Part shown: one piece after another, positions 13,175 to 30,000 of the stretch | Position numbering within the stretch: position 1 is the stretch's first letter | How the letters are laid out: every line of letters begins with the position of its first letter | Origin: Chrysomallon squamiferum | Taxonomy: Eukaryota; Mollusca; Gastropoda; Neomphalida; Peltospiridae | Reading direction: 5' to 3' | Length of the DNA: 64,000 nt | Assembly: GCA_012295275.1 (NCBI GenBank) | Contig: CM022665.1 | Location: forward strand, 26,441,446 to 26,505,445 | The notes under the pieces: model-generated | What the model saw: only the letters and a program-made list of their open reading frames with translations | Databases searched by the model: none | What the model was told of the DNA's origin: nothing | Program-made: the position numbers and the translations under genes

Positions 13175-13245
13175 CTTGAATGCTTCCGAATTATTAACGT
13201 TTCTAAACTGAAATAGTGAGAAAGGTCTAAATAAAATGACGTCAT
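13175..13245 (-). promoter_or_regulatory. probable leader exon and CRE-like site of the orphan gene
   Basis: On the minus strand a strong donor (TTCAAG|GTACGT) ends an exon at 13175; the next acceptor downstream is the one at 12736 just before the orphan gene's ATG. A good acceptor (pyrimidine tract then TTTCAG) ends at 13208, so 13175-13207 (33 bases, phase 0) could be a short internal exon; alternatively a longer leader exon covers it. An ATG at about 13240 opens a 24-codon uORF that would stop immediately after the junction. It overlaps TGACGTCA (13238-13245), a perfect cAMP-response-element palindrome. The exon assignment is inference. Confidence 0.4.
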
Positions 13246-13814
13246 TGTGGCGTTGGTTATACTGCTAATGCTCTTAAATAATAATTATGACTATAAATAG
13301 TTTGATGAAGATTAAGAAAATATAAAGTTATTAATGTACAGAATTAAAGCGCGCGCACACAGACATTCACAGACATATATGCATACGCACACACTCATAA
13401 TTATGAAGATATTCACACACGCATACACACAGACATTTAAACGCAAACATTTTTTTTTATTGCAGGTACTAACAAGAAGGGAAAAGTTAAATATATTATT
13501 TATTTTAAACATAGTCAATTATCTCTTGATTGAGTTCTGCATTCACTATTTATAGTAGCAACAAAAACAACAATACTATTAACAGCAACCATAATAACAA
13601 CAACATCAAGTTTAATACTAATAACAACAGCAGTAATAATAAAAACACAACCACCACCAACAATAATTATAATACAAAATAAATAAATAATGAAATCGCT
13701 TACATAAATAATTAAACTACAGAAAAAAAAAAATTATTTAAATAAATAAAATTAATTATGATGTAATTTAATTGATAAATACTAAAATTGTTAAAATAAA
13801 TAATACAACTTTTG

Positions 13815-13845
<31 letters not shown>

Positions 13846-13870
13846 TAATTTTAAATTTTTATTACAATTA

Positions 13871-14014
13871 TTAACAATTAAGTTAGTCTACATAGGAACA
13901 AATCACTTAAAACTGTAAAAATAGTTAATCATGCAGTACTATTACAGTATTGTACACTTAGCTTCTATCGATTCGGTTATTTTCATATCGCTGATTCATT
14001 CACTCATTCATAGG
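13871..14014. repeat. 144-bp direct repeat, copy 1 (upstream of TMEM179-like copy C)
   Basis: Aligns almost without gaps to 15311-15456 at an offset of 1440 bases. Shared landmarks include TTAACA, GGAACAAAT, a paired palindromic ACAGTACTGT-like motif, TCGATTCGGTTAT and TTCACTCATTCATAGG. It ends about 320 bp before the ATG of copy C. Confidence 0.8.
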
Positions 14015-14331
14015 TTTTAAAAAAAAAATAATATATATATATATTATACAATTATTTTAACAAGTGAAGTATAAAAGTTTTACAACAACAACAACAAAAC
14101 AAGAGTAATAATAAACTAGGTTAATTAAATAAATTGAAAACAAAAAGTTAGACAACATTACATAACTATTAAAGTTTTAAAAAATAAATAATTTAAACAA
14201 ATGCTTTGCATATTATTTATGGTAACTGTATAGGATTCCTTATTATGAAAGCAACGCCTAGGTTCCTGCACTTAACCTAGATTTCCCGTTTTCACATCGC
14301 TGTCGTGTTTCCATCAACTAGACTTGTTATT

Positions 14332-16969
<2,638 letters not shown>

Positions 16970-17198
16970 TACGGTTTATATATACGCATACAAACACCTT
17001 ACGATTTTGCGCCCTAAGCAAGGTCAAATATTTGCATCACCTCCCTCAAAAAATTGCCACTTTGATTTTAAAAAAAAATATATATAAAAAGCACAAAACT
17101 TGAAACAGCTAAATTTATTTTAAATTGCAAGAATAAGTCATATAAGATGCCAACGGAACCAGTATTAAAGTATTAATTAATATATATAGATATATACA

Positions 17199-17246
<48 letters not shown>

Positions 17247-17792
17247 CATGAAACGTTCTGTTCTGTGTTTGTTATTGAGGAAGCCCAACTATTATTTATA
17301 TCTTTTAGGTAATAAAGCAATGTAAGTCTGTTTTTGTTGGTTACGGTATTGACAGAGAGAGCGAGATAGAGAGATGTAATAGAAAAACAACGACAATGAA
17401 GCTAAAAATAGAAGACGTTTTATAAAAATGTGTTATTAATAGTATTTTTCTGTATCAGTTTAAATCTATACAATTCAACTTTAATTCTGTTAACACTCCT
17501 ACCCGGCATTATACCAAATATATAAAGAAAATCTTTTCGAACAGTCAGACGCGGATAATAAATTGCGTGTTTTGTTTGCATAGGCTGGACTACATAAAAA
17601 AACATGCATTCGTATACTATTATATTTAAGAGAAAAGTGGAAAAACATATTTGTTAAAAACATACACATTACCTGTATTTACCAAGGATGTACCAATTAG
17701 TTTTCTATTTGAGCTATTTTCTTCTTTTCATATTTGTACATCTAATAATAAAAAGTGATAATATTTTTTTTTTTTTTTTTTTTCTTTACAAG

Positions 17793-17888
17793 CCATGGAG
17801 ATGTAATGAACTGCCATTTTCTCTACTTTTGGTTACAGTTTTCCTATACTTGGCCACTCTTACATACATCTGTTACTCACAAAGTTAA
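17793..17888 (+). CDS. possible alternative last exon of TMEM179-like copy C
   Basis: After a long T run ending in TTTCTTTACAAG there is a 32-codon open frame ending in TAA, in the same phase (0) that exon 4 of copy C leaves. It encodes PWRCNELP followed by a single hydrophobic helix (FSLLLVTVFLYLATLTYI) and a short polar tail, the same architecture as the standard exon 5. It could be a mutually exclusive terminal exon, an exon relic from a further duplicate, or chance. No transcript evidence is available here. Confidence 0.35.
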   Translation, partial: PWRCNELPFSLLLVTVFLYLATLTYICYSQS

Positions 17889-18306
17889 AAAATATATTTA
17901 ACTATTTATGAACGTTATCTGTGAAACGTGTACTACATATATTTCATATGATATAACACCATAATGACGGGTGCATTTTGAAATATATTATCAAAGTAGA
18001 ATTACACTGTTGTTTCAAATTCTAATTTTAAAAATAAATCCATTGTGCTAAAGTTTTCAAAAAATATCTTTCGCCTGAATTAAAATAAACTTCTGTAATA
18101 TATAAATGCTGTCATAAATTTTAACACGACGGAAAGTTATCTAACTCTTCAGTTTTGTTGATTCACATTACTGAACAAATATGGTGAACCATTTTTCTGT
18201 AACTGGAGAACCGTGGATCTGGAAGTGCGTATAAATGATAATTCTAACCCATAACGCTTCGAATTTGTATTTTATTCATCCATGTTACCGTCACTCGGGC
18301 CTAGCA

Positions 18307-18409
<103 letters not shown>

Positions 18410-18925
18410 TTTCGTAAATCAATGACTTAACTTGAACTGTGAATATGGACACGTACCCAGCATTCAGCCGCAATTTTCATTACGGCACAATATGTATATA
18501 ATTCATCATTATCAACAACTACTGCATAAAAATTAAGAAATAAATATACAAATACAAATGTTTAATTAATATCTAAGTGTATATATTATGTATTAATAAA
18601 TTATCTTTCATCCATTTCTTGTCTTCATATCTGTTTATAATTATGAAAGAAAACAAGCAAAGGCTGTATTTTTTTTCTCTCAAAAGACGACATTATAGCC
18701 CTTTACATCAACAACAAACAGGCTTTAAGCTATGTACACTTTAAGAGCACTCGTCTATTTTAATGTTGACACAGTTTCTCCGAGCACAAGGACTGGGACA
18801 CGTTTGAAATATTCGATTAACAAACGCGATAACTTCTCCCTACGTTGTCCCTTTCAGTCAGACGTCAAATAACGTCTGCACAGGTAGCAGAGCGCGCGCA
18901 TTGGGCAGCTGTGAGGCTGGCAGAA

Positions 18926-19651
18926 ATGTCGAAGATTTTACAGTATGTTAAACAGTTTTACCTGCAGAGAGTAGTTTTGTATGGATTAATAACTTTGTCA
19001 GGTTTCTTCGTTATTGGACCTCTGGGAGAGGTACTGGTAAGTATTTTTAAGATTTTATTTTTTGTGTCATAGCGACTTAAAAAGATGTCGTTAATCTTGA
19101 AGATGATGTTGGTTGTCATGACAACTGAATTGGGGTCGTTGTTGACAAAGGGTGGATCTTTTTTCCCTACTCTGGATACGTTAAATAAACTGTTTGTTTC
19201 TGTGGCAAAACTGGCAACTGGGAACCAAATTTTGAGAACAAGAAAGAAAGAAAGAAAAGAAGAGAAACGACAGAAAATTCCCAATTTGACATCTTATCAT
19301 TTATTTTATTTTAAACTTGAAAGATTCAAACATCTAGCAGTTTAAAGATACACTATAATTTTAATTATTTTATTTTATAATTAATTTATTTATTCTGAAG
19401 GATATTTATTTTGTTTTATTTTATTGTTTTTATTTTTTTCAATATTTATATTTATTTTTTATTTTTTTTTTTTTTTTCAATATTTATATTTATTATTTTT
19501 TTTTTTTTAAATTTTATTACTATTATTTTTTTAACATAAAATATAAACTACAAATGCAGTTTTTAAAGAGATCAGTACTCATTAATTTCTAAACCAATTT
19601 TCGAATATAAAGCAAAATCCATACCTCATTACTGGTTTTTGTGTATAGGCG

Positions 19652-19738
<87 letters not shown>

Positions 19739-20474
19739 TTACGATGTAGTTACTGTATTATGTGTAGCTGATATAATTCAGTTTGCTTTTTAGTTAATAA
19801 GCAAATAAAATAAAATAACATAAAATAAAGTAAATTAAATAAATAAATGTTTCTCGTCAAGAAAACAATTTATTTTTCGGCAAACGATAATGATAATATT
19901 ATACTTATTAATGTGGTTTCAACCTGTATTTGTGTTTATATTAACGCATATGTTCTTTTCAACATTCACTCTTACAGTATCTGTTGAATTGTAATAGAGT
20001 TTTCAGTGCTTACAAATAAATGTAGATTCTGTACATCACTTTTGTATCGTGTGATGTAATTCTGCTTTGAGCTCTTTGTAAATTGCTGTTGCTGATAATG
20101 TGATAGCACATGTGTAATATGTATTCCATAACATCCACTCTGACATTGACATTTAGTCTTACAAGCTAGTAGCCTTACATTAAGTGTGTCGCGATCACAA
20201 AAGCCTTTTTAAAGGTACGAAGGTTTAATTTTGTGTTTTAAACCTTCCACTTGACTGATTAATATCACTCGCAGCTCACACTGATATTGAATGGTGTTTT
20301 AAATATATGAGAGGCTATTCACACAAGATACAGTAACACTGAGTGCAAATAATATTCGCAGCCATATATGTTTATTACTGCTTAATGTAAGACGATATGT
20401 TCTCCGTAGCAAAAATAAGAATATTTCAGCATGAACATTTTGCATAATTTTTTTTTAATTTATTTCACTACAGG

Positions 20475-20512
<38 letters not shown>

Positions 20513-20966
20513 TTATTGTTGTTGACACGTGTGACTTCTCGGGCGTATTATCAAATCCTAAATTTGTTTCACCAACTATAAATTATCATTAAGGTGAATA
20601 AATTAAATCGAAAGATTTTAAACTGTTTTTATACATGTATATATATTTTGAAGATACGTTTGCAAAATTAAATATTTATTTTTACCGTGAACAGAATTTT
20701 CTCACGTGTGCCCACAGGTGCATGACAAACTCACTAGGTGTGTCCAGTGCATAAATGAAAGTAATATCAGCGGGTGACGTTATGTTTTAAATGACTTGTG
20801 TATACTACGTGATAAAATTTTGTTTAAGATCAGACTGTTATTGTCATTTTGATTGTGCCCATGTCTTTGTGTGTGTGTGTGTGTGTGTGTGTATGGGTGT
20901 GTGTGTTTGGGTGTGTGTATGGGTGTGTGTGTTTGGGTGTGTGTTTGTGTGTGTGTGTATGGGTGT

Positions 20967-21011
<45 letters not shown>

Positions 21012-21675
21012 TCTACATATGATTGATTGTATATTAAAAATATACCCCATAATTTTGCAAAATAAAAAGATAATTTATAATTTTAACTCATTTTATTTTT
21101 TCAGTCTAAAAAAAATGATTGGTTGTACACATATTTACAGTGGCTGGGATTCATTTAGTTCGTGAGGTTTATTTACATAATAAATTCGTCTCACTTAAAA
21201 AGTTGTCGCCTCCAGCTAATAAGCGTGCATATTAAAACATTTTTTTTTTTTACAGATTTTCTAAGCACATCCAAGTTATTAAGTATATAGATATTTATTT
21301 TCTGAAAGATCTTGAGATAAAAAGAAATAATGCATTTACTGATTGATAGTTTATCAAAGTTTTTTCTGCAAAAGATGGCGGAATTCTAGATATTTAGAAC
21401 AGACGAACTTAGTAAAAGCTGCAAGCCTGGCCAAGACAGATTAAGGCATTGCAAAAAATCAAAGGTTAAAACCTATTCGAAATTTTATTAATGTACAAAA
21501 ACCGTTTCCTTGCAATTGCCATAATAATGTCCATCTGTGTTTTTTCACCACGTTTTCATTAATTGCTAATATTGACAAAGTTTGTATAATTTAAATATAA
21601 AGAGTAATCTACTTTACATGTATGTTTGGACTTCGCGAAACCATTTCCGTGTGTTGTTCGTGTTCGTGTTCATGA

Positions 21676-21706
<31 letters not shown>

Positions 21707-22245
21707 TTAATCAAATCAAACTTCACCCTTTTTATTTGGCTATTTATTTCCTAAAATAGACTACTAGACATATGTTATTTACATTGTCAATCTATTTACT
21801 AGTTCATTAGTTTACTTTACTCAGTAACTTTATCTGAATTTGACAGACAGATACATACGAAAACAACAATGTTAAATTTGCTGCCAGCAAACATGACGGG
21901 AGCATATACATGCTGTATATCTCTTCAAAACACCAATGGCTTGCTGTGCAGAGGGCTTATTGTCACACTGTTTATTAAATTTGTTTTGTTGTCAGTATGC
22001 AAAACTCACTATCCTTTTGATTAATCTTTTGATAGCTGAAAACCATACATCTTAATGTTTGTCATATCAACATAAAGGGTTTGCTTAAGGAGTTTCAATC
22101 TTTTTTACTCTCTGCTTTCATTCATTCTTTCTTTCTTTTTTCATTCATTCATTCTTCTGTTTTCTTCCTTTCATTCTCCATTACAAATTTCTTTTCATTT
22201 TTCTTCCCTTATCTTTATCTTTTCTCTTTCTTTCTTCTCTTATTT

Positions 22246-22286
<41 letters not shown>

Positions 22287-22739
22287 AGAGCGATAGAATA
22301 AACATCATGAATGGCAGCAGCAGCAATCAGCTCTTAAAAGAAACTGAAATGTTTGTCGATGGTGGGTAAAAGTGACTAAGATGCAATCACCACCCCACTG
22401 ATATATACAGCTTATGAATGAAAGCGTATCTACCTTTAAATCATTAAGAAACTCATCGACAAACGTACTCGACTGGAAACGACATCGGTGACCAAGATCA
22501 AATTACAGAAATAAATGTGAAGTTTCAAAAGGACAAAAGAATGAATAAGTTGGCCCATTTCAAAGTTTACATAAAAGTCATTATAAACTGGTTTCTTCTC
22601 AGTCAGATATTTATTAAACAGAGGTGTTAGGTATCAACCAGATAATTTAAAATAGGTCACATTTAAGGAATGTATTAAATTTATGTTTAATTTTGCAGGT
22701 TTTACACAGTCAGAGGAAATTCTTCTTCTTCTTCTTCTT

Positions 22740-22770
<31 letters not shown>

Positions 22771-23490
22771 TTATTATTATTATTATTATATGAATTTAAT
22801 TTAATTTAATTTACATTAAGGATATTTATGTATGCCAGTTCTAGCATTTAAAATTTGACAAAATAAAAAAAATAGAAAATGTTAAAAATATGTTTTCATT
22901 TTAATTGATTTAGAAACGATTCCGAGTTTCTCAGAAACATTGACATCTCTTTAATAACGACGTCATAACAAGATGATTCATCTGCAGGGACTAAAAACAT
23001 GTTGCTGTGTTATAGGAATGTAAGCTGTTATATTTATGGGATGCTTGGATCTACCTTTCGGATTGTTGCTCTACGAGTTACAGTTTCATAGGATGTACAT
23101 TAGGGACAGGTTGCTAGGTACAGTTTTATATCTTTCCAACAACTTTCATCAACGGAAAGACGAAACACAAACAACCACGCTGTTGCCAATAGGCTTACCA
23201 AAGGAATTTGAGTATCAGCTGAAGTCCTTGCTTTAAAATCCCAACAAAGTGATGATTCAAAAGATAATGTTCGTTTCCATGGCAGCGGTCTAAATATGTT
23301 TTTTATATCCATTTTTATTATCGATTTTGAAAACTACTGAAACAGTTTGTGTTTAACACGTTTTTCGTAAAAATAGTTTCGTGACCTGTGCTCACTTTTA
23401 TTGTTACACAGATGCTCTCTCTCTATGTTTACACAAACATGCACATATGTGAACATATTATATATGTAGATCTTGTGTCTGTATAAATCA

Positions 23491-23523
<33 letters not shown>

Positions 23524-25697
23524 AATACATGGATTAATGTTACATTCATGCTGAACTTTGTATTCCTTATTTCTGCAGGATTGGAAGCAATTTATTTTTA
23601 TTTCAACAAGGAAAAGAAAGAAAGAAACTAATATCGATTATGAAAAGTAAAAATATTAAAAATAAATGAATAAAAAATAAAGAAATTTAAAATAATACAT
23701 ACATACTGAATATAAGTATTAGCATGAGAAGCTAAATCTCGAAATCAGATTAACGACAACAGTATTTTAATTTACTGAACTCAAAAGTAATTGTCCCGTA
23801 TCAATAATCATTTTTAAAATAATTAAATAAAACCAGACGAAAGAGCTGTCTGTTTTTATTATCGAAGTCGAGCTGTTTCTTTGAGAAATCTGCTTTTACT
23901 CGTTACAAGATAACAATGAGGCTTTGATAGCATTTGCAGCAACGACAAAAGAAACACGAACAGTTTACGATCCAAATAGAAAAACAGATAATGAATTTTG
24001 GCAGCGTCGATTGTATTTATTCTACCAATGTATTGTACGCATACCTGTAAGTTTTAAAGTTTTAAATAACGCAAAGTATGCCTTACAGCACAGGGTCGTG
24101 CGGTGTGTAATTTAATATTGAATACGTGAAGGTACCAAATACATATAAAATGTATATATATATATATTTCTTTTATTGTCCTTAGTTGTGGACTTTCTTT
24201 AGATCGCTTAGAGGATGTTCACATATGTTGAATTTCTTTCACTCTTCATTTAGAGTTAAATGAAAATTGTTCTGGTCAAATCTATTTGCAGTTAGTGTTT
24301 CGTGGTTGTCAGTACTTGGAATAAATTCAGATAGAGGAAAACAAAGCATTTTTGCTTGTTTAATCTGCCCATGTTATGTGGAGTAATCGTTGTTAAAAAT
24401 GTTTTGTGCGTGTATATGTGTGTAGCAGCGAGTTTTTATATCTTTATAAGACTATGTATGTATATATATATAAACATATATTTACTGGGTTAGACGTTAA
24501 TACAGTATCTGTCTGTCTGGCTTTCTGCCTCAAGCATTCACACAAACTACTAGCGAAGCCAGATCACAATCTTAATATCAACACAATGACAAAGAAGCAC
24601 TGATAGTTATCTCTACTTGTTAATACAGCCATTTCAGACGTCCAGAGTCATAACCGAGTATAGCACTCAGTGGGTTACTTTATTGGAGGAAATTAAGCTA
24701 ATCCTTATTAAGAAGCCTCTGTGGTTTTGACGCGTTTTGCTTGCATTACTAGAGCACCCTTCGCTACACAGTTCGTAAATGCTTCATTAACATAACAAGC
24801 GCAGGTACTTCACATGTATGTGGCATAAACATACTGCTAGGTTTGTATAGTGATTTAGAAGTAAAGAAATACTAACATGATTTTTTCCCACTTATAAACG
24901 TATGGTTTCCTCTTAAATGAAGTAATATCTGTCTAAAATACACACGAAAAAGTCTAAATCTTTTATACAATTCTGAACATTTGTCAGTTTGGAAGATTTA
25001 GTTTTATACGTGTTTAAATCACAGAGAAATGTAGCACAGGTTGAATTAAAGATCACAGGTATTTCTTAATAGTAATCGCTGCTTTACACTTATTTCTGTT
25101 ATATTTATTATCATTATCATCATTACTACTACTACTGCAACTTTTAAAAGTACTGTTGTTGCTGTTCCTGTTGTTTTTGTTGGTGTTTTGTTACATATGT
25201 ATTTGTGTCTTTTTGTGAAGATACTTAGACTAATTTTATAAGCCTTATTTATTTCTGTAATGATTCACAACTAATGATAAAATCACATCTCCTGTTCAAA
25301 GTCAGAAACATTTTCACATTTATAAGTGTGTCTGTTTGTATGTTTATTTTATGACTGCTTCCTAGAATTACGGTTAAAGATATAACACATTCAAATAGAC
25401 TGTATAAATAATATGTTTCATCTTACTGTAATCGAAATAATAACATGTATCTTTAAATAAACAGTTTTTCTTCTTCTTTTATTAAAAGAAATAAACAGAG
25501 GATAAACTTCATAGTCCTTGTTTATCGGCGATCTGTCACTAAACGTACAAGGAAAATTTAAATCGATAATCACCTTGACAGAATGTTAAATGACGTCTTT
25601 CCAGTATGTTATCTAATATTTATTTAGCCTTGTTAAACATCGCTAGGTCAAAAAGCTGTTAAATATACTTTTTGTAACAAACTCTGGAGGTTATGCG

Positions 25698-25785
<88 letters not shown>

Positions 25786-27020
25786 AACTGTATTGGCAAC
25801 GGTGGCAATATTAACTTTAGGATGGTTGTACACTGTATTAGTATTAGGATTAGTATTAGTAGTAGTAGTAGTAGTAATTGTGTAATTAAAGAACATTAAG
25901 AAGAGACGATGATGATCATGTTGATGATAATACTAATAATAATATACAGTTTTAAAAAGAGATCTGGCTATTGAATGAAAAACGAAACAAACCAAACAAA
26001 CAAACACAAAATAATAATAAGAAGAAAAAATAAAATTTAAAAAGTTAAATACATTTAGAAGATTTTAACAACTGAATCCAAAAAGGATAAATGCTGCAAT
26101 AATTTCTGTTTGGTTGCTTCTAGCATGAATAATTTGATTATGATGACGATTATAATATTTATTTTCAATTCTGAAAGTATTTGTGACAAAATTAAGCAAT
26201 ATAAAACTGTTTTGGAGGAATCCGCTGGTTCTGTTTTAGAAGACCCTGAACTGATTTGAAGACTATGAGAGTTACAACGGACATTAACAACGATGTCAAT
26301 ATTTAATTCAAACATTTCTGTTTTCACAAAGTAGGTGTTAGCTCATGAAAAAGACGAAGAAGCTTTTTATAAAAAAGAAAAATAATAAATAAATAATAAT
26401 AATAAAAAAATAGAACCTGAAACAAAACCAAAAAAGACTTTGGCAGAATGTAAACGTCAAGTTTACATTTGGCAAAGGCCCGTATTAGAAGGAGTAAATT
26501 GCCATTTTTATACGTATAAATCTGTAGATGTTATTACTATTTAACGTACGTATTTATTATTTTCTTCTTCTTCTTTATTTTTTTTTTTTTTTTTTTTTTT
26601 CACTTTTAAAAGTGTAATTTATTTTAGTTTATTTAATTTTATGGATTGTAATAATTATCGTCATCATCAACATTACTACTACTCTTTTTATCATTTATTA
26701 TTATTATTGCTGTTTTTGTTGTTGCTGTTGCTGTTGTTGTTGTTGCTGTTGCTATTGCTGTTGCTGTTGTTATTGTTGTTGTGGTTGTGGTTGATGTTGA
26801 GGCTGTTGCTATTTATTTATTTTTTATTTTTTTAATCATATTTAAATTTAAATTTATTTTGCTTTCGTTTATCGGTTGAATTAAACTTATTTTTTGAAAC
26901 AGTAATTACTGTATGCCAGTATATAACTATATATCTGGAATAATTTGTCTAGAGTATTTTTACATTTCTTTACAGACACACACACAACACGCACATACAT
27001 ACATACGTGTTGTATATGTA

Positions 27021-27051
<31 letters not shown>

Positions 27052-30000
27052 GTGTATATATATATATATATGTATATGTATATGTATGTATGACTAAAAC
27101 CCCTGATCGATTTAATGTAACCTACATTTAATTTTATTGCCAGTAAATAAATCACAGGATACTGCACAGCTGCTGTTTACAGCTTTAACACAGCTTTTAT
27201 TACCGAAACACTATTTCAGACCGATATATGCTATTTTCTTTGTTACGAAGCTCAACACGGTGATAATGTTGCCACCCTTTCTGAAATCCTTTATCGGCTC
27301 ATGGCCATTGACATAATACTGAAATTACAGTATTACAGCGAGTATCAGACTGACGATTTATCTGAAAACAAGGCACAAAACAACATTTTAAAATACATGT
27401 ATGTAAAATTAAAGCGGATGTGATAGCGTATTCATAAAAAAAAAAAGTATATGTAAATAAAAATACAGGAAAACAAGTAACATATCAGTTTTTATTTATT
27501 CCACATGTCACATTTCTAACTGTTCATCGATTCTATTAATTAAAAGTACTGAATAAACTAATTTTTTCCCTTTGAAGCAAGTAATTTTGTTCTTACTGTG
27601 TCAGAATTTGGTGACCCAGGTTTCAGTTTCAGTGCTGACTGCATGGAGCTTGGCCAGATTTGGTAGCTTATAGACTTGGTTCACGACTTGTTTCAAATTC
27701 ATTATTACATAGAACTGACGAGGGTCTCATATACGTCTTGAGGAATCCGCGTAACTTCCCCTTTATTGAAATATCTAGTGATATCTGTGAAATAGCTATA
27801 ACAAAGAAGAAAAAATCTCAGATTCACCAATATTAGGGGACTCAATTAGCTTTTGAGCTTTAAAAAATTCATTATAAAGCTATCTTTTCTTTTCTTAAAT
27901 TTGTTCGTTTCTTTTCTTTTTTTTTGTGTGTTTATTTGTCTCTTTCTTTCGTTTTGATTAATGAATTCGTGCTACAGTTAGACAGACTATTTAGTTATTT
28001 TTAAAAATGTTTGTGACTAAGAAATGTACTGTCATTTCAACGTATTTTTTCAAACTTTGTGGATTCATATTATTCAAAAATAAGTTTGTTCCCATAAACT
28101 GCGCTTCCATTTACAAAATAAGTTGATCTAATGTAAAAGATATTTAAAACGATTTTTGAAATTTATTCATTCTGTAGTGTTTATTTATTTGGTAAAGTAT
28201 ATTGATACTCTAAAAAAAAAAAAAAATATATATATAAAATAAATAATTAAAAACAATTAATAATAATAAAATAAATAAATAAATAAAACAACCCCCCCCC
28301 CAGCAAAACTATAGATATCTCACAACTGTTAAAATAGCTCATTCAAATAACTGTTTTTCACCTCTTCTTATTTAAATAAATTTAATTTTGGCTAAGGTAA
28401 AACCTTATGACTGTTTTGTATCAGGATACATTTATATATATAGTATGTTCAGCTTTCCTTCTGACAAACTCTTTCTCGTTGTCAAAGGTTATGCGGCATT
28501 CTTTAACAATTCTGTGATCGATACTTGCTCAGAATCTCTCACAGTACGTTACATTCGGTCAGTTATAATCTAATATGTTAGTAATATTACGCTAGCTACA
28601 GTCTGGTTCCTATCATTTTTTTTTTTTTTTTTTATAAAAAGTGGTTGATAATATTTGCTAAATTTTATAAATTATTATTATTTAACAGATGTTTAACAAA
28701 CATGCAGTAGAAAATAAATAATAATTATTCTGAAATTAAAAATATTTATTATGTCAGTCATTATCACAAGACAAAATACAGTAAATTACCGATTTCGGTA
28801 CCTGCAAATTAGCTCAGTCTTCGTAATTATTATATTAAAGCCACGTGAATGTTTGAAATATGTGAAATAACCTCAAAACCTTTTGTCCGGGGTTCTGACT
28901 GCGTTTTTGCCTACGGTCACGCGGCAATTCTTACGCAATTAGACAACAAAACGGTGTTAAAGTTGTCGCATGGTATATTTATTAAGTGCCAAAGTTTTTC
29001 TTCCTAACCCATAACTGCCTCAGATTTCAATTGTGTTTGGTAAATACGGTCGAACAAACACATCATCTCTAATATTTGCAACAAATTAGCGTGTCCGTTC
29101 TTTCAAATGGCGAACGTTTGTGTTAATCTGAAAATGTGTTTTTCGAACGTGATGTCCACAGAGTAATGAATCAGTTTGTTTGTCCGAAACCGTCAGACAT
29201 ACAGCACACAAAATATCCAGCGAGGTGCAGAGCACACTTTCTGTTTGTGTTCATTTGTGAAACTGGTTTTTAGATCTTTATTGTTATATCATTATGACGA
29301 TAATGGTAAATATTTATCTACACTTGAAACTTGAAAACAAATACACGTCTTTCAAGTGGTGGACAAAGGTTTTGTGATGAAAAGTAAGTTTCAAGAATTC
29401 TTACGTACAACTCATGCGTTCTATTTTTTATTTTTGTTTCTGCAAAGAAATAAATTACATTAGAAAGGAAAACTGTTTAAGAAATTAGTTTTATACTAGT
29501 AACATAAGATATGTAAACAGCATTTAACCAGACTTGACGAATTTTATATTTTAAAATTATTGTAAAACTCTGAGATATATTACTTTGTTATTATCATTAT
29601 ATAAAAGTGATAATTTCAAAATAAAGTCAACGCTGTAGGACACGGAAAGATTAAATTAACACCCAGTGACTAATCCAGTCAGCATCAGTGTTATCGGTAA
29701 AGACTTAAATATTAAGTCCTGCCCAACAACGAGTTATCAAAATGTCTTTACTTCTACGTGATTCAACAGCTATCATACGTAACCATTAACTATAGTTAAT
29801 TATCGAATGCATGATATATTTACACCATAGGCATTTTTTGATTGTTAACGTATCATTCTATGAAAATTTGAAAACGATTAGATTCGAGGACATCATAATG
29901 AAAAATATCCGGCATAGTATATTCAGATAAAAATAAAATTAAAATAAATTATAATCCGTTTTCACTGTATTTATTTATTTTTAAAATAAAATTACTTTGC

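Noticed and set aside
19085-19345. 86-codon ORF just after exon 1 of TMEM179-like copy D
   Set aside because: Lies in the intron directly after the donor; the second half is Lys/Arg/Glu from purine repeats and there is no family resemblance.
26055-26327. 90-codon minus-strand ORF
   Set aside because: No splice context, composition like the surrounding intron, no recognised motif.
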